Shown one piece after another: positions 29,601-39,314 of a stretch of 64,000 nucleotides of DNA. The notes beneath the pieces are model-generated. The model worked only from the letters and a program-made list of their open reading frames with translations. It ran no database searches and was not told where the DNA came from. The DNA is from Opitutaceae bacterium UBA2377 (GTDB lineage Bacteria; Verrucomicrobiota; Verrucomicrobiia; Opitutales; Opitutaceae). Location: NCBI GenBank assembly GCA_002344205.1, contig DDSZ01000029.1, forward strand, positions 1 through 64,000, in the 5' to 3' direction. The first letter of the stretch is position 1, and every line of letters starts with the position of its first letter. A program made the translations under genes and the position numbers.

Positions 29601-30466
29601 CGGCCGCCAACGTTTACAGCGGCGGCACCTCCATCGCCGACGGCACCCTCCGGCTCGGCAAGACCGCCGGCCTGAACGCGCTCGGCACCGGGGCCGTCAC
29701 CGTGGGTAATGACGTTGGCCCGGCGTCCAGCGCCCACCTCGTCCTGCTCGCAGAAAATCAAATCGCCGACAACACCACCGTCATGCTCAACAGCGACGGC
29801 CGGTTCGACCTCAATGGTTTTGCCGAAGCCATCAACATCATCGGTGGCACCGGCATCATCGATCTCGGCTCCGGCGGCCATCTTACCGTCGGCGCCAACA
29901 ACGGCTCCTCCGCCTTCGGCGGCTCGATCACCGGCACGGGCGATTTCACCAAACAGGGCACCGGCACCTTCACGCTCAACAGCGACCTGAACCTTGCCGG
30001 CACCTTCACCCTCGCCGGCGGCACGCTGGCGCTGAACGGCAACGACCTCGTCGCCGACACCCTGCACATCACGGCCAACTCCATCATCGATTTCGGCAGC
30101 GCCGTCGCCTCGCTTCTCTCCGTCGTCAACTTTATCATTGATGGCGGTGTGTCCCTCACCATCGCCAACTGGAGCGATGCCGTGGACTACTTTGTCACCC
30201 AAAACTGGGCCGGCGCAGTTTACGACCTCCGCGGCGCCGCTCCGATGAACCAAATCACCTTCAACGGCTTCGCCGGCAGCGACACCCAGTGGCAGGAGTA
30301 TGACCTCCAAATCACGCCGGTGCCGGAGCCGTCCACTTACGGCGCGCTGATGCTCGGTCTCTGCGCCACGCTGTATCTCTGGCGGCGGCGTCAGACCAAA
30401 AACCAAGCAACGCCCACCAGGCCTGTTCCGGCCGGGGGAAACGACCCAGACCAGGCCGGGGAATGA
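26642..30466 (+). CDS. Large PEP-CTERM protein with PATR beta-strand repeats (second)
   Basis: 1274 aa. The ATG at 26642 is preceded by AGGGG but gives ~50 residues before the signal-like segment RSIFRSACLGILILLVPLSGVAQ; no later in-frame ATG/GTG exists before it. At least five PATR units of the form GTLTLxxxNTYTGxTTV recur at about residues 263, 403, 536, 836 and 976. Two long internal duplications are visible: a GTSSWAGNITLAAAST block repeated 906 bases apart, and a TNNPxGAxISG block 1236 bases apart. The end is PEPSTYGALMLGLCATLYLWRRRQ, the PEP-CTERM sorting tail, then a short Pro-rich extension. Likely surface displayed. Confidence 0.85.
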   Translation: MNYPWPTSVVRLRQRTNCCGLCHIRCRTTFDSDHVKCTEAPAAGRTTPAKRSIFRSACLGILILLVPLSGVAQTWTGSISTQWNLAGNWSGGVPGAAAIATFNANTANDPNLTAAASVGRLFFDTGSDEEIFTGANLTIASISGLGIDNQSGVTQTFNNTLVIANAQTWNTDNGNLVFAAVTHGATNLTLTGNGGFDFSGILTNSGGNRTLTNDSTGTVNFSGGINLSNNNTGRTLTFTGSGDTLVSGIIANGGTTAGNLVKTGPGTLTLANTNTYTGTTTVGTAGGASGGTLRLGAAGAISTNTTTIFAGQLDLDGHNQTIGALTLGGGASGTTALVSTGGGTLTLGGNVTYTATNNPNGAVISGQLGLGASNRTFTINNSTAADPDLTVDAVISGSGGLIKAGTGTLALTAANTYSGGTTLSAGVLTVSDDQALGTGTLTLNTGTLQSTAANTVANTATLGGNVTLQDIDLSGTFTQSGGNRILTLNNANLSGTLNLSNNNTGRTLTTAIASGTTTFSGVIQNGGTGAGGLTKTLGGTLVLSNANTYTGATTVSGGTLIVQHDSALGSTAGSTTVASGATLQLDGSRTIGAEGLTISGAGVGGAGALRHSSGTSSWAGNITLAAASTITADAGLLTLAGSLTGANGRNLTFAGDGDITLTGTISNGNSSLFRLGNGTLTVGATATYTGTTNLGTSGGNSTGTIRLAAADVIPAGAFNLFSGTFDLNGFNDTIGAINLGGGGAGSTAAVTTGSGTLTLGGNLAYIATNNPDGATISGNLNLGGANRTFTINDSTAATTDLSISANIGATNRNLTITGAGNTLISGIIATGTGTLVKQGAGTLTLTGANTYGGITTVSAGTLNIQHSSALGGTGAGTTVASGATLAIEGNISVGNEAMTLSGTGVGGLGALRNISGTSSWAGNITLAAASTIAAEAGSLTFSGNLTGANGRNLTFIGAGDITVNGAISNGTSALLKDGSGTLTLAGSAANVYSGGTSIADGTLRLGKTAGLNALGTGAVTVGNDVGPASSAHLVLLAENQIADNTTVMLNSDGRFDLNGFAEAINIIGGTGIIDLGSGGHLTVGANNGSSAFGGSITGTGDFTKQGTGTFTLNSDLNLAGTFTLAGGTLALNGNDLVADTLHITANSIIDFGSAVASLLSVVNFIIDGGVSLTIANWSDAVDYFVTQNWAGAVYDLRGAAPMNQITFNGFAGSDTQWQEYDLQITPVPEPSTYGALMLGLCATLYLWRRRQTKNQATPTRPVPAGGNDPDQAGE

Positions 30467-30517
30467 ACCTCAGACTGGTTGCCTTGCACCCGCGCTGCCA
30501 CGCTCAAGCTTGGTCGC

Positions 30518-31009
30518 GTGACCAATACGGCTCGAATCCGCCTCGGAATGGGAATTTTACTCTGGGGTTTGCTGACTTCGATCGCCGCCGCGCAGCTCGC
30601 GCCTTCCGACTACATCGGCGGCCACTACGTCGCGAAATCCCCCGCTGCGGAATTCAAGCCGGGCAGTGAAGCCCGCCGGTTGGCCGCCAAGCTCGCCACG
30701 CATTTGCCCGGCGCCTTTGTGGTGCAGGGCAAGGGTCGCTCCATGCAGCCGCTCTACCCGCACGGCACATTGCTGGTCGTGCAGCCCGTGCCGTATGAAA
30801 AACTGGCCCGCGGCATGACGGTGGTTTTCCGCACCCCGGACAACCAGTCGCTCGCCCACGTGCTGGTCGCCCGCACCGCCGATGGCTGGCGCACCAGCGG
30901 GCTCAACAACCGGCGCGCGGATTTTATTCCCGTGCAAGCCGATGACATCCGCGGCGTCGTGGTCGCGGCTTTCGCCGTGGTGGACGGCGCTGCGGTCGCC
31001 TGGCGGTAA
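30518..31009 (+). CDS. Secreted S26/S24-like serine peptidase homologue
   Basis: About 163 aa from the GTG at 30518, giving a signal peptide (RIRLGMGILLWGLLTSIAAAQ). The body resembles S26 signal peptidase/LexA-fold proteins: GKGRSMQPLYPHGTLLVV holds the SM nucleophile motif, followed by RGMTVVFRT and AHVLVARTADGWRTSGLNN. The general-base position has histidine (LAH) instead of the bacterial lysine, as in Sec11-type enzymes. Unlike leader peptidase, it seems to be exported rather than anchored. It starts 51 bases after the PEP-CTERM gene, so it may process that protein, but it may also be a non-peptidase relative. Confidence 0.65.
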   Translation: MTNTARIRLGMGILLWGLLTSIAAAQLAPSDYIGGHYVAKSPAAEFKPGSEARRLAAKLATHLPGAFVVQGKGRSMQPLYPHGTLLVVQPVPYEKLARGMTVVFRTPDNQSLAHVLVARTADGWRTSGLNNRRADFIPVQADDIRGVVVAAFAVVDGAAVAWR

Positions 31010-31028
31010 CCCGCGGCCGCCGCCGCGC

Positions 31029-31670
31029 TCAGTGCAGCCGCCCGCCCGCGGTCTTGATATCCTGCTTGGTGCGCGCAGCCACCTCGGTTGCCAGCACGAT
31101 CGCCTTCGTGAGCGTGGCGAGCGACATCGCCGGCTTTCCCTGCGTCGGCAACCACGGCACATGGATAAAACCCGCCCGCACGGCCCGCCGTCGGCGCAGC
31201 GCGTGCATCAAGGAATAAAAGACATGGTTGCACACAAAAGTCCCGGCCGTCTGCGAAACCGCGGCAGGGATGTTTTGTTTGCGCAGCGCCGCCACGATCG
31301 CCTTGACCGGCAACGTGGACCAATATGCCGCCGGCCCGCCGCGCACGACGGGGACGTCCACCGGCTGGCGGCCCGCATTGTCGGGAATCCGCGCATCGTC
31401 CACGTTGATGGCCACCCGCTCCGGCGTGATCTCCGCCCGGCCGCCGGCTTGGCCCAGGCAGATGACAAGCTGCGGCGCGCTGCGGCGCAGGGCCGTCTTC
31501 AACCGCACCACGGCATCGCCAAAAACGCACGGCAGCACCACGCCGACCACCTCGTGGCGGCCGATGCGCATGCCATGCAGCCGGCCGACGATTTCCGCAG
31601 TCGGGTTGACCGAGTCACCGCCGAAGGGCTCAAACCCGGTGAGCAAAATTTTTCCGGCCGCTGTTTTCAT
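31029..31670 (-). CDS. pcp: Pyrrolidone-carboxylate peptidase (pyroglutamyl peptidase I)
   Basis: 213 aa, the family length. It has TGFEPFGGDSVNPT with the substrate-binding region, the catalytic cysteine in TAGTFVCNHVFYSLMH and the histidine in IHVPWLPTQ. It removes N-terminal pyroglutamate from peptides in the cytoplasm. Its ATG (31670) overlaps the pxpA stop as ATGA. Together with pxpBCA it makes a complete salvage route from pyroglutamyl peptides to glutamate. Confidence 0.95.
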   Translation of the reverse strand: MKTAAGKILLTGFEPFGGDSVNPTAEIVGRLHGMRIGRHEVVGVVLPCVFGDAVVRLKTALRRSAPQLVICLGQAGGRAEITPERVAINVDDARIPDNAGRQPVDVPVVRGGPAAYWSTLPVKAIVAALRKQNIPAAVSQTAGTFVCNHVFYSLMHALRRRRAVRAGFIHVPWLPTQGKPAMSLATLTKAIVLATEVAARTKQDIKTAGGRLH

Positions 31671-32440
31671 GATGCACCCCGGTTGTGTCCGGCACCACGC
31701 GGCGCGGCAAGTTCGATGCCATCCGCCGCGAGCGCTGCCCTTAGCCCGCGCAGCACCGCTGCCGCCCCGGGTGTGTCGCCGTGCACGCAAATCGTGCCGG
31801 CCCGCAAGCACACGTCCGTGCCATCGGTGGCCCGCACGAGGCCGGCCCGCACAATGCCGCGCACCTGCGCGGCGGCGGCTTCCGGCGAATGGATTAGCGC
31901 ATCGGGCCGCTGCCGCGGGGTCAGCGTGCCATCGCGCTGGTAGGTGCGGTCGGCAAAAGCCTCGGGCACGACCGTGAAATCCGGCGATTGCCGCGCTACC
32001 CGCTCCAGCTCGCTGCCGGCCAGCACATAGAGGATAGGATTTCTTTCCGTCGCCCGCACTGCACGGACCACCGCCTCGCTGAGCACCCGGTCGCGCGACA
32101 CCCGGTTGTAGAGTGCGCCGTGCAGTTTCACGTGGCGCACCGCGGCGCCGGCGGCTTGGGCGATTTCCTGCAGGCGTGCGACCTGCTCCACCACCAGCGC
32201 TGCGATCGCCTCCGCGTCCAGCGGCAGTTCCACCCGGCCGAAATTCGCCCGGTCCGCGAAACCGGGATGCGCGCCGATCGCCGCGCCGTGCCGCATGGCC
32301 AGCGCTACCGTCGCCCGCATGGTCGCCGCATCTCCGGCATGCGCGCCACAGGCGATGTTGGCCGAGGTGATCAGGGGCATCAGCTCCGCATCCTGGCCGC
32401 CGCCCTCCCCGAGATCGCAGTTCAAATCAATCGTCTTCAT
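31667..32440 (-). CDS. pxpA: 5-oxoprolinase subunit PxpA (LamB/YcsF family)
   Basis: 257 aa. It begins MKTIDLNCDLGEG, the family signature, and contains ITSANIACGAHAGD, GAHPGFAD, VKLHGALYN and CVHGDTPGA. PxpA with PxpBC hydrolyses 5-oxoproline to glutamate using ATP. The ATG at 32440 follows a GGAG site and overlaps the pxpC stop as ATGA. It is the third gene of pxpB-pxpC-pxpA-pcp. Confidence 0.96.
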   Translation of the reverse strand: MKTIDLNCDLGEGGGQDAELMPLITSANIACGAHAGDAATMRATVALAMRHGAAIGAHPGFADRANFGRVELPLDAEAIAALVVEQVARLQEIAQAAGAAVRHVKLHGALYNRVSRDRVLSEAVVRAVRATERNPILYVLAGSELERVARQSPDFTVVPEAFADRTYQRDGTLTPRQRPDALIHSPEAAAAQVRGIVRAGLVRATDGTDVCLRAGTICVHGDTPGAAAVLRGLRAALAADGIELAAPRGAGHNRGAS

Positions 32441-33357
32441 CGAAATTTCTCCGCCAAACCTTGGCGCAGAATGCCGAGCCAATGTTGCCGCTCGTGTCGC
32501 CGGCGTTGCGCCTCGGCCAGCGTGACGGGGGCAAAGCGCACCCGGTCGCCGGGTGCCAACTGCGCCAGCTTGGGCAGATCCACGGTGATCACGTGCGCCA
32601 GTTGCGGATAACCGCCGATGGTTTGGGCGTCGGCCCCGAGGAGGATCGGCAGTCCGGCGGGCGGCACTTGCACCGTGCCGGGCACCACCGCACTCGAAGG
32701 CAGATCATCCGGCACGCGCCGCCGCAGCGGCTGCCCCTGCAAGCGGATGCCCATGCGGTCGGATTGCGGGCTCACGCCGAATTCCGTCTCATGCCAGTCC
32801 GGGGCAAACTCATCCGCCTGCGCTCCGGGCACGACCCGCAGCACGGCCGGTTTCTCCATCTCCGGCAGCCAGCGCGTATCCAGCCACCAATGTTCACTGT
32901 CCGGACAATGGCGGGATTGCCCGACCGGCACCACATCGCCCGCGGTCAAGGCCCGGCCCTGCCAGCCGCCCCATCCCGCCCGCAAATCCGTGCCCCTTCC
33001 GCCCAAGACCACCGGCACCTCCAAACCGCCGGCAATCGCCAGCCACGCCCGACAACCGCCAAGCACGCGGCCGGGCGACCACCGCTCACCGCGCTGCACC
33101 CGGATGGGTTTCCCCGCTTCGGCCGACTCCATACGCGGGCCGATGACGGCCACCAGCGCATCCGCGGAAAACTCCAGCGCCGGCCCGGTCTGCGTGATTT
33201 CAAGCCCCGCCGCATTTTCGGGATTCCCGACCAGCAGGTTTGCCAACCGCAGCGCCAGCGCATCCATCGCGCCGCCCGCCGGCACCCCGATGGCGCGCAA
33301 GCCCGGCCGGCCCAGATCCTGCACGGTCGTCAGGAGTCCGCCGCGCAGCACTTTCAT
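32437..33357 (-). CDS. pxpC: 5-oxoprolinase subunit PxpC (AHS2/biotin-dependent carboxyltransferase family)
   Basis: 306 aa. The start of the protein, MKVLRGGLLTTVQDLGRPGLRAIGVPAGGAMD, and the block NPENAAGLEITQTGP are typical of this family, formerly annotated as urea amidolyase/allophanate hydrolase subunit 2. I chose the ATG at 33357 because it makes the same ATGA overlap with pxpB as the other junctions of the operon; an ATG 6 bases earlier is possible. Confidence 0.95.
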   Translation of the reverse strand: MKVLRGGLLTTVQDLGRPGLRAIGVPAGGAMDALALRLANLLVGNPENAAGLEITQTGPALEFSADALVAVIGPRMESAEAGKPIRVQRGERWSPGRVLGGCRAWLAIAGGLEVPVVLGGRGTDLRAGWGGWQGRALTAGDVVPVGQSRHCPDSEHWWLDTRWLPEMEKPAVLRVVPGAQADEFAPDWHETEFGVSPQSDRMGIRLQGQPLRRRVPDDLPSSAVVPGTVQVPPAGLPILLGADAQTIGGYPQLAHVITVDLPKLAQLAPGDRVRFAPVTLAEAQRRRHERQHWLGILRQGLAEKFR

Positions 33358-34025
33358 TTCCATGCCGCAAACTCCTCCCGCGTGATGGCCTTGAACCGCA
33401 CGCGATCCCCCACGCGCAGTCGCGCTGGCGGATTTGCCGCGAGGTCAAACAACCGCAGCGGCGTGCGACCGATGAGATTCCATCCGCCGGGCGTCGCCAG
33501 CGGATAGATGCCCGTTTGCGCCCCGCCGATGCCCACACTGCCGGCGGGCACCGCCGTGCGCGGCGTAGCCAGCCGGGCGGTATGCAACCGCTCCGGCAGT
33601 CCAGCCAGATAAGGAAAGCCCGGCGAGAAACCGACCGCTTGCACCCGGTATTCACCTGCGGCATGCAGCGCGGCCACCTCCGCCTCTGCGCACTGCGCCT
33701 GCGCCGCCACCCGCGCAAGATCCGGCGCCAGTTCCGCGTCGTAGCAGACGGGTATCTCCACCCACACCTCGACGTCATCGCTCGCGCCAACCATCAATCC
33801 GCCGCGGCTCTCGATGGCCGCGCAACGGGTGGCAAAATCCGATCCTTCGCCGTCGTCGTAAAACACCGTCACCGTCCCGTAGGCCGGCACCACATCCACC
33901 GCACCGGGTGGCGGATTCTGTTGCAGTGCCCGGGTCAGGGAATGCAACCGGCCCGGCGCCACCCCGGCCGGCGACAGGCCGAAATCGACCGCGATGGCCG
34001 CATCACCCAAGGGCGCAAATCTCAT
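33354..34025 (-). CDS. pxpB: 5-oxoprolinase subunit PxpB (KipI/AHS1 family)
   Basis: 223 aa. The family hallmark VGFSPGFPYLAGLPERL and TPRTAVPAGSVGIGGAQTGIYPLATPGGW is present. It acts with PxpC as the ATP-dependent part of 5-oxoprolinase; Bacillus KipI is a homologue. It is the first gene of the operon, starting at 34025, and diverges from the lipoprotein gene across 130 bases that should hold both promoters. Confidence 0.95.
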   Translation of the reverse strand: MRFAPLGDAAIAVDFGLSPAGVAPGRLHSLTRALQQNPPPGAVDVVPAYGTVTVFYDDGEGSDFATRCAAIESRGGLMVGASDDVEVWVEIPVCYDAELAPDLARVAAQAQCAEAEVAALHAAGEYRVQAVGFSPGFPYLAGLPERLHTARLATPRTAVPAGSVGIGGAQTGIYPLATPGGWNLIGRTPLRLFDLAANPPARLRVGDRVRFKAITREEFAAWK

Positions 34026-34155
34026 GCGCGCATCTTTCCCGGCCACCCCGGTTTGGCAAGGTCCGAGCCCCTGCTTATTCCAGTCAGGCCGCCGGCTGAT
34101 AACTTCCGGGATAGGGTTGATGTTTCCCGCCAAGCTGATGTCTTTTGCCCCTTCC

Positions 34156-34755
34156 ATGTCGTCCCGCCACGTCCTCATCCTCGTGCTTGCGCTGCTCCCG
34201 GTCCTGTCCGGCTGCAGTGAAGGCAAGGTAGCCAGCTACCGTGTGCCCAAGGAAGCGCTGCCGCCCGCGCCCGAGGCGACCGCGGCTCAACCCGCAGCCA
34301 ACCAGGATATGGCCTCGATTCCCGTGCCCACCGGCAGCGATCAACTTGGCTGGACCGCCCCCGCCCACTGGACGCCGGGCGTGGCCGGCGCCATGCGCAA
34401 GGGCAGCTACGCGATCCGCGGAGCCGAAGGCGAGGCCGACCTCTCCATCACCTCTTTCCCGGGAGACACCGGCGGCCTCCTCGCCAACATGAACCGCTGG
34501 CGCGGCCAGATCGGGCTCGCTCCGCAGAGCATGGCCCAGCTTGAGGCCGGGCTGCAGCATGTGGATGTGGGTCCGCTGCACTTCGACATCGTGGACTACA
34601 GCGGCACGGCCAATGGCGCGCCGACCCGCATCATCGGCGCCGTGCTGGCCCGGCCGGGCGAGACTTGGTTCTTCAAGCTCATGGGGCCCGATGCCCTCGT
34701 GGCCCGCGAAAAGTCTGCCTTCCTCGCCTTCATCGAAACCGTCCGGATCCCCTGA
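34156..34755 (+). CDS. Predicted lipoprotein upstream of cytochrome c genes
   Basis: 199 aa from the ATG at 34156 (another ATG lies 18 bases earlier). A lipoprotein signal peptide MSSRHVLILVLALLPVLSGC ends at a lipobox cysteine (residue 20). The rest, including WTAPAHWTPGVAGAMRKGSYAI and DLSITSFPGDTGGLLANMNRWRGQIGL, resembles a conserved domain of unknown function found beside cytochrome c assembly genes in Verrucomicrobia and Planctomycetes. I cannot name it. It ends 3 bases before resB starts, so it is in the same operon. Confidence 0.75.
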   Translation: MSSRHVLILVLALLPVLSGCSEGKVASYRVPKEALPPAPEATAAQPAANQDMASIPVPTGSDQLGWTAPAHWTPGVAGAMRKGSYAIRGAEGEADLSITSFPGDTGGLLANMNRWRGQIGLAPQSMAQLEAGLQHVDVGPLHFDIVDYSGTANGAPTRIIGAVLARPGETWFFKLMGPDALVAREKSAFLAFIETVRIP

Positions 34756-34758
34756 GCC

Positions 34759-35930
34759 ATGCGTGAACCCTGGAAGTCCTTTCACGATTTCTTTGTCTCG
34801 CTGAAACTGACGGTGGTGCTGATGGCGCTCTCCATCGTGCTCGTCTTCTGGGCGACGCTGGCGCAGGTGCAGCTCGGCATCTGGGCCGTGCAGGAGAAAT
34901 TTTTCCGCACCTTCTTCGTGTTGGAGCACATCCCCAACACCGACATCCCCGTGCCTGTCTTCCCCGGCGGCTACTTCATCGGCGGCCTGCTGCTGATCAA
35001 CCTCGTTGTCGCCCACATCTCCCGCTTCAAGCTCACCTGGCGCAAATCCGGCATCTTCCTCACCCACCTCGGCCTCATCGTCCTGCTCCTCGGCGAACTG
35101 TTCACCGGCCTCTGGCAGGAGGAATACCAGATGCGCCTCGATGAGGGCGAAACCAAGAATTACTCGGAGAGCTACCGGTTCAACGAGCTCGCCATCATCG
35201 AGACCACCGACCCGGAGTTCGACGATGTCGTCGTGATCCCCGAGAAGCTTCTCGCCCGCGGCGCCGAGGTCCAGCACCCGCGGCTCCCGTTCCGCGTCGT
35301 CCCGCGCCTTTACTACCCGAATGCCGCCCTGCAACTGCGCGAGGCAGGCCAGCCGGCCAACACGCCCGTGCCCGTCAACCGCGACATCGGCACCCGCCTG
35401 CAGACCATTCCCCTGCCCCTCACCTACAAACTCAACGAGCGCAACCTCCCCACCGCCTTCATCGAGCTCATCGGCCCCGACGGCAGCCTCGGCACCTGGC
35501 AGGTCTCGCCCCAGTTGCTCCAGCCGCAGGCCTTCACCTACGCCGGCCGGCAGTGGCGCATCGCCCTGCGCTTCGAACGCCACTACAAACCCTACGCGCT
35601 CACCTTGCTGAAGTTCAGCCACGACCGTTACGCCGGCACCGACATCCCGAAGAATTTTTCCAGCCGCGTCCGCCTGACCACGCCCGACGGCGCCGACGAC
35701 CGCGAAATCCTCATCTTCATGAACAACCCGCTGCGCTACGGCGGACTCACGTTCTACCAGGCCGGCTTCGACAACAACGACCGCACCACCATCCTGCAAA
35801 TCGTCCGCAACCCCAGTTGGACCCTGCCCTACATCGCCTGCGCCCTCATGAGCGTCGGCCTGCTGGCCCAGTTCTGCATCTCCTTGGCCGGATTCATCGA
35901 CAAACGTGTGATCAAGACCGCCGCGAAATC

Positions 35931-35934
<4 letters not shown>
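34759..35934 (+). CDS. resB: Cytochrome c biogenesis protein ResB (Ccs1)
   Basis: 391 aa. N-terminal membrane helices (LKLTVVLMALSIVLVFWATLAQ, then YFIGGLLLINLVVAHISRF and THLGLIVLLLGELFTGL), a large periplasmic part with RYGGLTFYQAGFD near its end, and a last helix (LPYIACALMSVGLLAQFCISLAGF) match ResB. It works with CcsA in System II to deliver haem to apocytochromes c at the outer side of the membrane. Its stop overlaps the ccsA start as ATGA. Confidence 0.92.
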
Positions 35935-37778
<1,844 letters not shown>

Positions 37779-37831
37779 GCGGTGAAATTCAACTTCGACA
37801 AGGCCGCATCGGCCCGCTAGCTAGATGCTCC

Positions 37832-38062
37832 ATGGAAAAGCTCTCCAAAAAAGACATGATGCAGAAGATCGTGGCCTACGTCGGCAGCGCTGAGGCCATC
37901 AAGCTGGTTTCCGATGCCTACAGTGCGGAAATTCTCGCCAACCGCATCGGTCGCATGGAGGCCGCCAGCCAGAGCTTCATCAAGCAGGCCCGGCCCATCG
38001 CGGACATGATGGAGATCGCCCTCGAGCGCGTGCTCGCGGTCTGCGAACTCACCGCCAAGTAA
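37832..38062 (+). CDS. Small hypothetical protein (76 aa)
   Basis: 76 aa, not recognised. It starts MEKLSKKDMMQKIVAYVGS and is mostly helical by composition, with no signal peptide or membrane segment. It is 53 bases after ccsA on the same strand and may be co-transcribed. The balanced charge and lack of low complexity suggest a real protein. I see no motif to assign a function. Confidence 0.6.
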   Translation: MEKLSKKDMMQKIVAYVGSAEAIKLVSDAYSAEILANRIGRMEAASQSFIKQARPIADMMEIALERVLAVCELTAK

Positions 38063-38077
38063 GCTTCTCCGCGCGGC

Positions 38078-39259
38078 TCAGCCGCGGCAGAGCCGCCCCA
38101 GCCGCCGCACGCCCTCGCGGATGCGCTCGGGCGTCGAGTTCGAATAATTCAGCCGCAGGTAATTGGCTCCGGCGTCGCCCGGGAAAAAGTCCCGGCCCGG
38201 CACAAAGGCCACCTTGTTTTCCACGGCGCGCTGCAACAGCGCCAGCCCGTCTAGTTCCCGCGGTCCCGTCACCCACAGGAACATGCCGCCCTCGGGCCGC
38301 GTCCACGTATAGCCGGCGGGCAGTTCCGCCGTGAGCGCCTCGTCCATGATGCCGAAGCGCTCCCCGTAGGCCTGCCGGATGGTTTGCAGGTGCGCCGTCT
38401 GGTCATTGTCGGTCAGATACGCGTGAGCCACCCGCTGGTCGAAACTGGAGGTGTGCAGGTCGGCGGCCTGCTTCACGATGAGGAGTTGATTGAAGAACTC
38501 CGCCGGCGCCAGCACCCAGCCCAAGCGCAGCCCCGGGGCGATGGTCTTGGAAAACGTGCTCACATACAGGACACGGTCCGCCTCGTCCCAGTGTTTGATC
38601 GGCGGGATCTCCGCCCCACGGTAGCGCAGCTTGCCATACGGATCATCCTCGATGACCGGGAGCCCGTGCTGCGCCGCGATCTGCGCCAGCCGCGCGCGGC
38701 GCTCCGGCGTGAGCGTAATGCCGGTCGGATTCTGGAAGGTCGGAATCGTGTAGAGAAATTTCGGTCGATGCCGCCGGATCAGCTCCGGCACCGCCTCGGG
38801 GATCAAACCCTCCGCATCGGTCGGCACCGGCACAAAGCGCGCCTGCAGCGTCTGGAAGGCTTGGATGGCCGCGAGGTAGGTCGGGTTCTCCGTCAGCACC
38901 ACATCGCCCGGGTTGAGCAAGATCTTGCCCACGAGATCGAGCACCTGCTGCGAGCCGTTGGTCACCAGCACGTCGTCCGCCCGCGCGCGGATGCCCCGGG
39001 CCTGCATCTCCTCCGCGATCCATTGCCGCAACGCGGGCACGCCCTCGCTCGGCCCATATTGCAACGCCGCCGGACCCTGCTCCGTCAACACCCGGTCGGC
39101 CGCCGCCCGCACCGCCGCGACCGGAAACAGTTCCGGCGCGGGCAAACCGCCGGCAAAGGAAATGATCTCCGGCTGGGCCGTGACCTTGAGAATCTCACGG
39201 ATGGTCGAAGGACGCATCGTCCGCATGCGATCGGCAAACTGGGTGGCGGGAGCAGGCAT
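38078..39259 (-). CDS. PLP-dependent aminotransferase (class I/II, 2-aminoadipate type)
   Basis: 393 aa from the ATG at 39259. The N-terminus ISFAGGLPAPELFP and the PLP lysine in TFSKTIAPGLRLGW (K in SK) mark the LysN/MocR-type aminotransferases. Other landmarks are YGPSEGVPALR, VTNGSQQVLDL, NPTYLAAIQ and IPTFQNPTG. It probably transfers the amino group of an amino acid such as 2-aminoadipate, aspartate or an aromatic acid. There is no DNA-binding N-terminal domain, so it is an enzyme and not a MocR regulator. It precedes nothing obvious that reveals its pathway. Confidence 0.88.
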   Translation of the reverse strand: MPAPATQFADRMRTMRPSTIREILKVTAQPEIISFAGGLPAPELFPVAAVRAAADRVLTEQGPAALQYGPSEGVPALRQWIAEEMQARGIRARADDVLVTNGSQQVLDLVGKILLNPGDVVLTENPTYLAAIQAFQTLQARFVPVPTDAEGLIPEAVPELIRRHRPKFLYTIPTFQNPTGITLTPERRARLAQIAAQHGLPVIEDDPYGKLRYRGAEIPPIKHWDEADRVLYVSTFSKTIAPGLRLGWVLAPAEFFNQLLIVKQAADLHTSSFDQRVAHAYLTDNDQTAHLQTIRQAYGERFGIMDEALTAELPAGYTWTRPEGGMFLWVTGPRELDGLALLQRAVENKVAFVPGRDFFPGDAGANYLRLNYSNSTPERIREGVRRLGRLCRG

Positions 39260-39314
39260 GCATCGAGCCAAGCCACCCGCGCGCTGCCCGGCAATGCTTA
39301 TGCCGGGCCTCCGC

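Noticed and set aside
24543-30466. Classical autotransporters
   Set aside because: The beta-strand repeats match, but both proteins end in a PEP-CTERM tail and have no C-terminal barrel.
24543-30466. CRISPR-like repeat array
   Set aside because: The repeats are codon-phased, imperfect and protein-coding; no regular spacers are found here or elsewhere in the window.
38078-39259. MocR-type transcription regulator
   Set aside because: The protein is only the aminotransferase domain; no GntR-type DNA-binding N-terminus.
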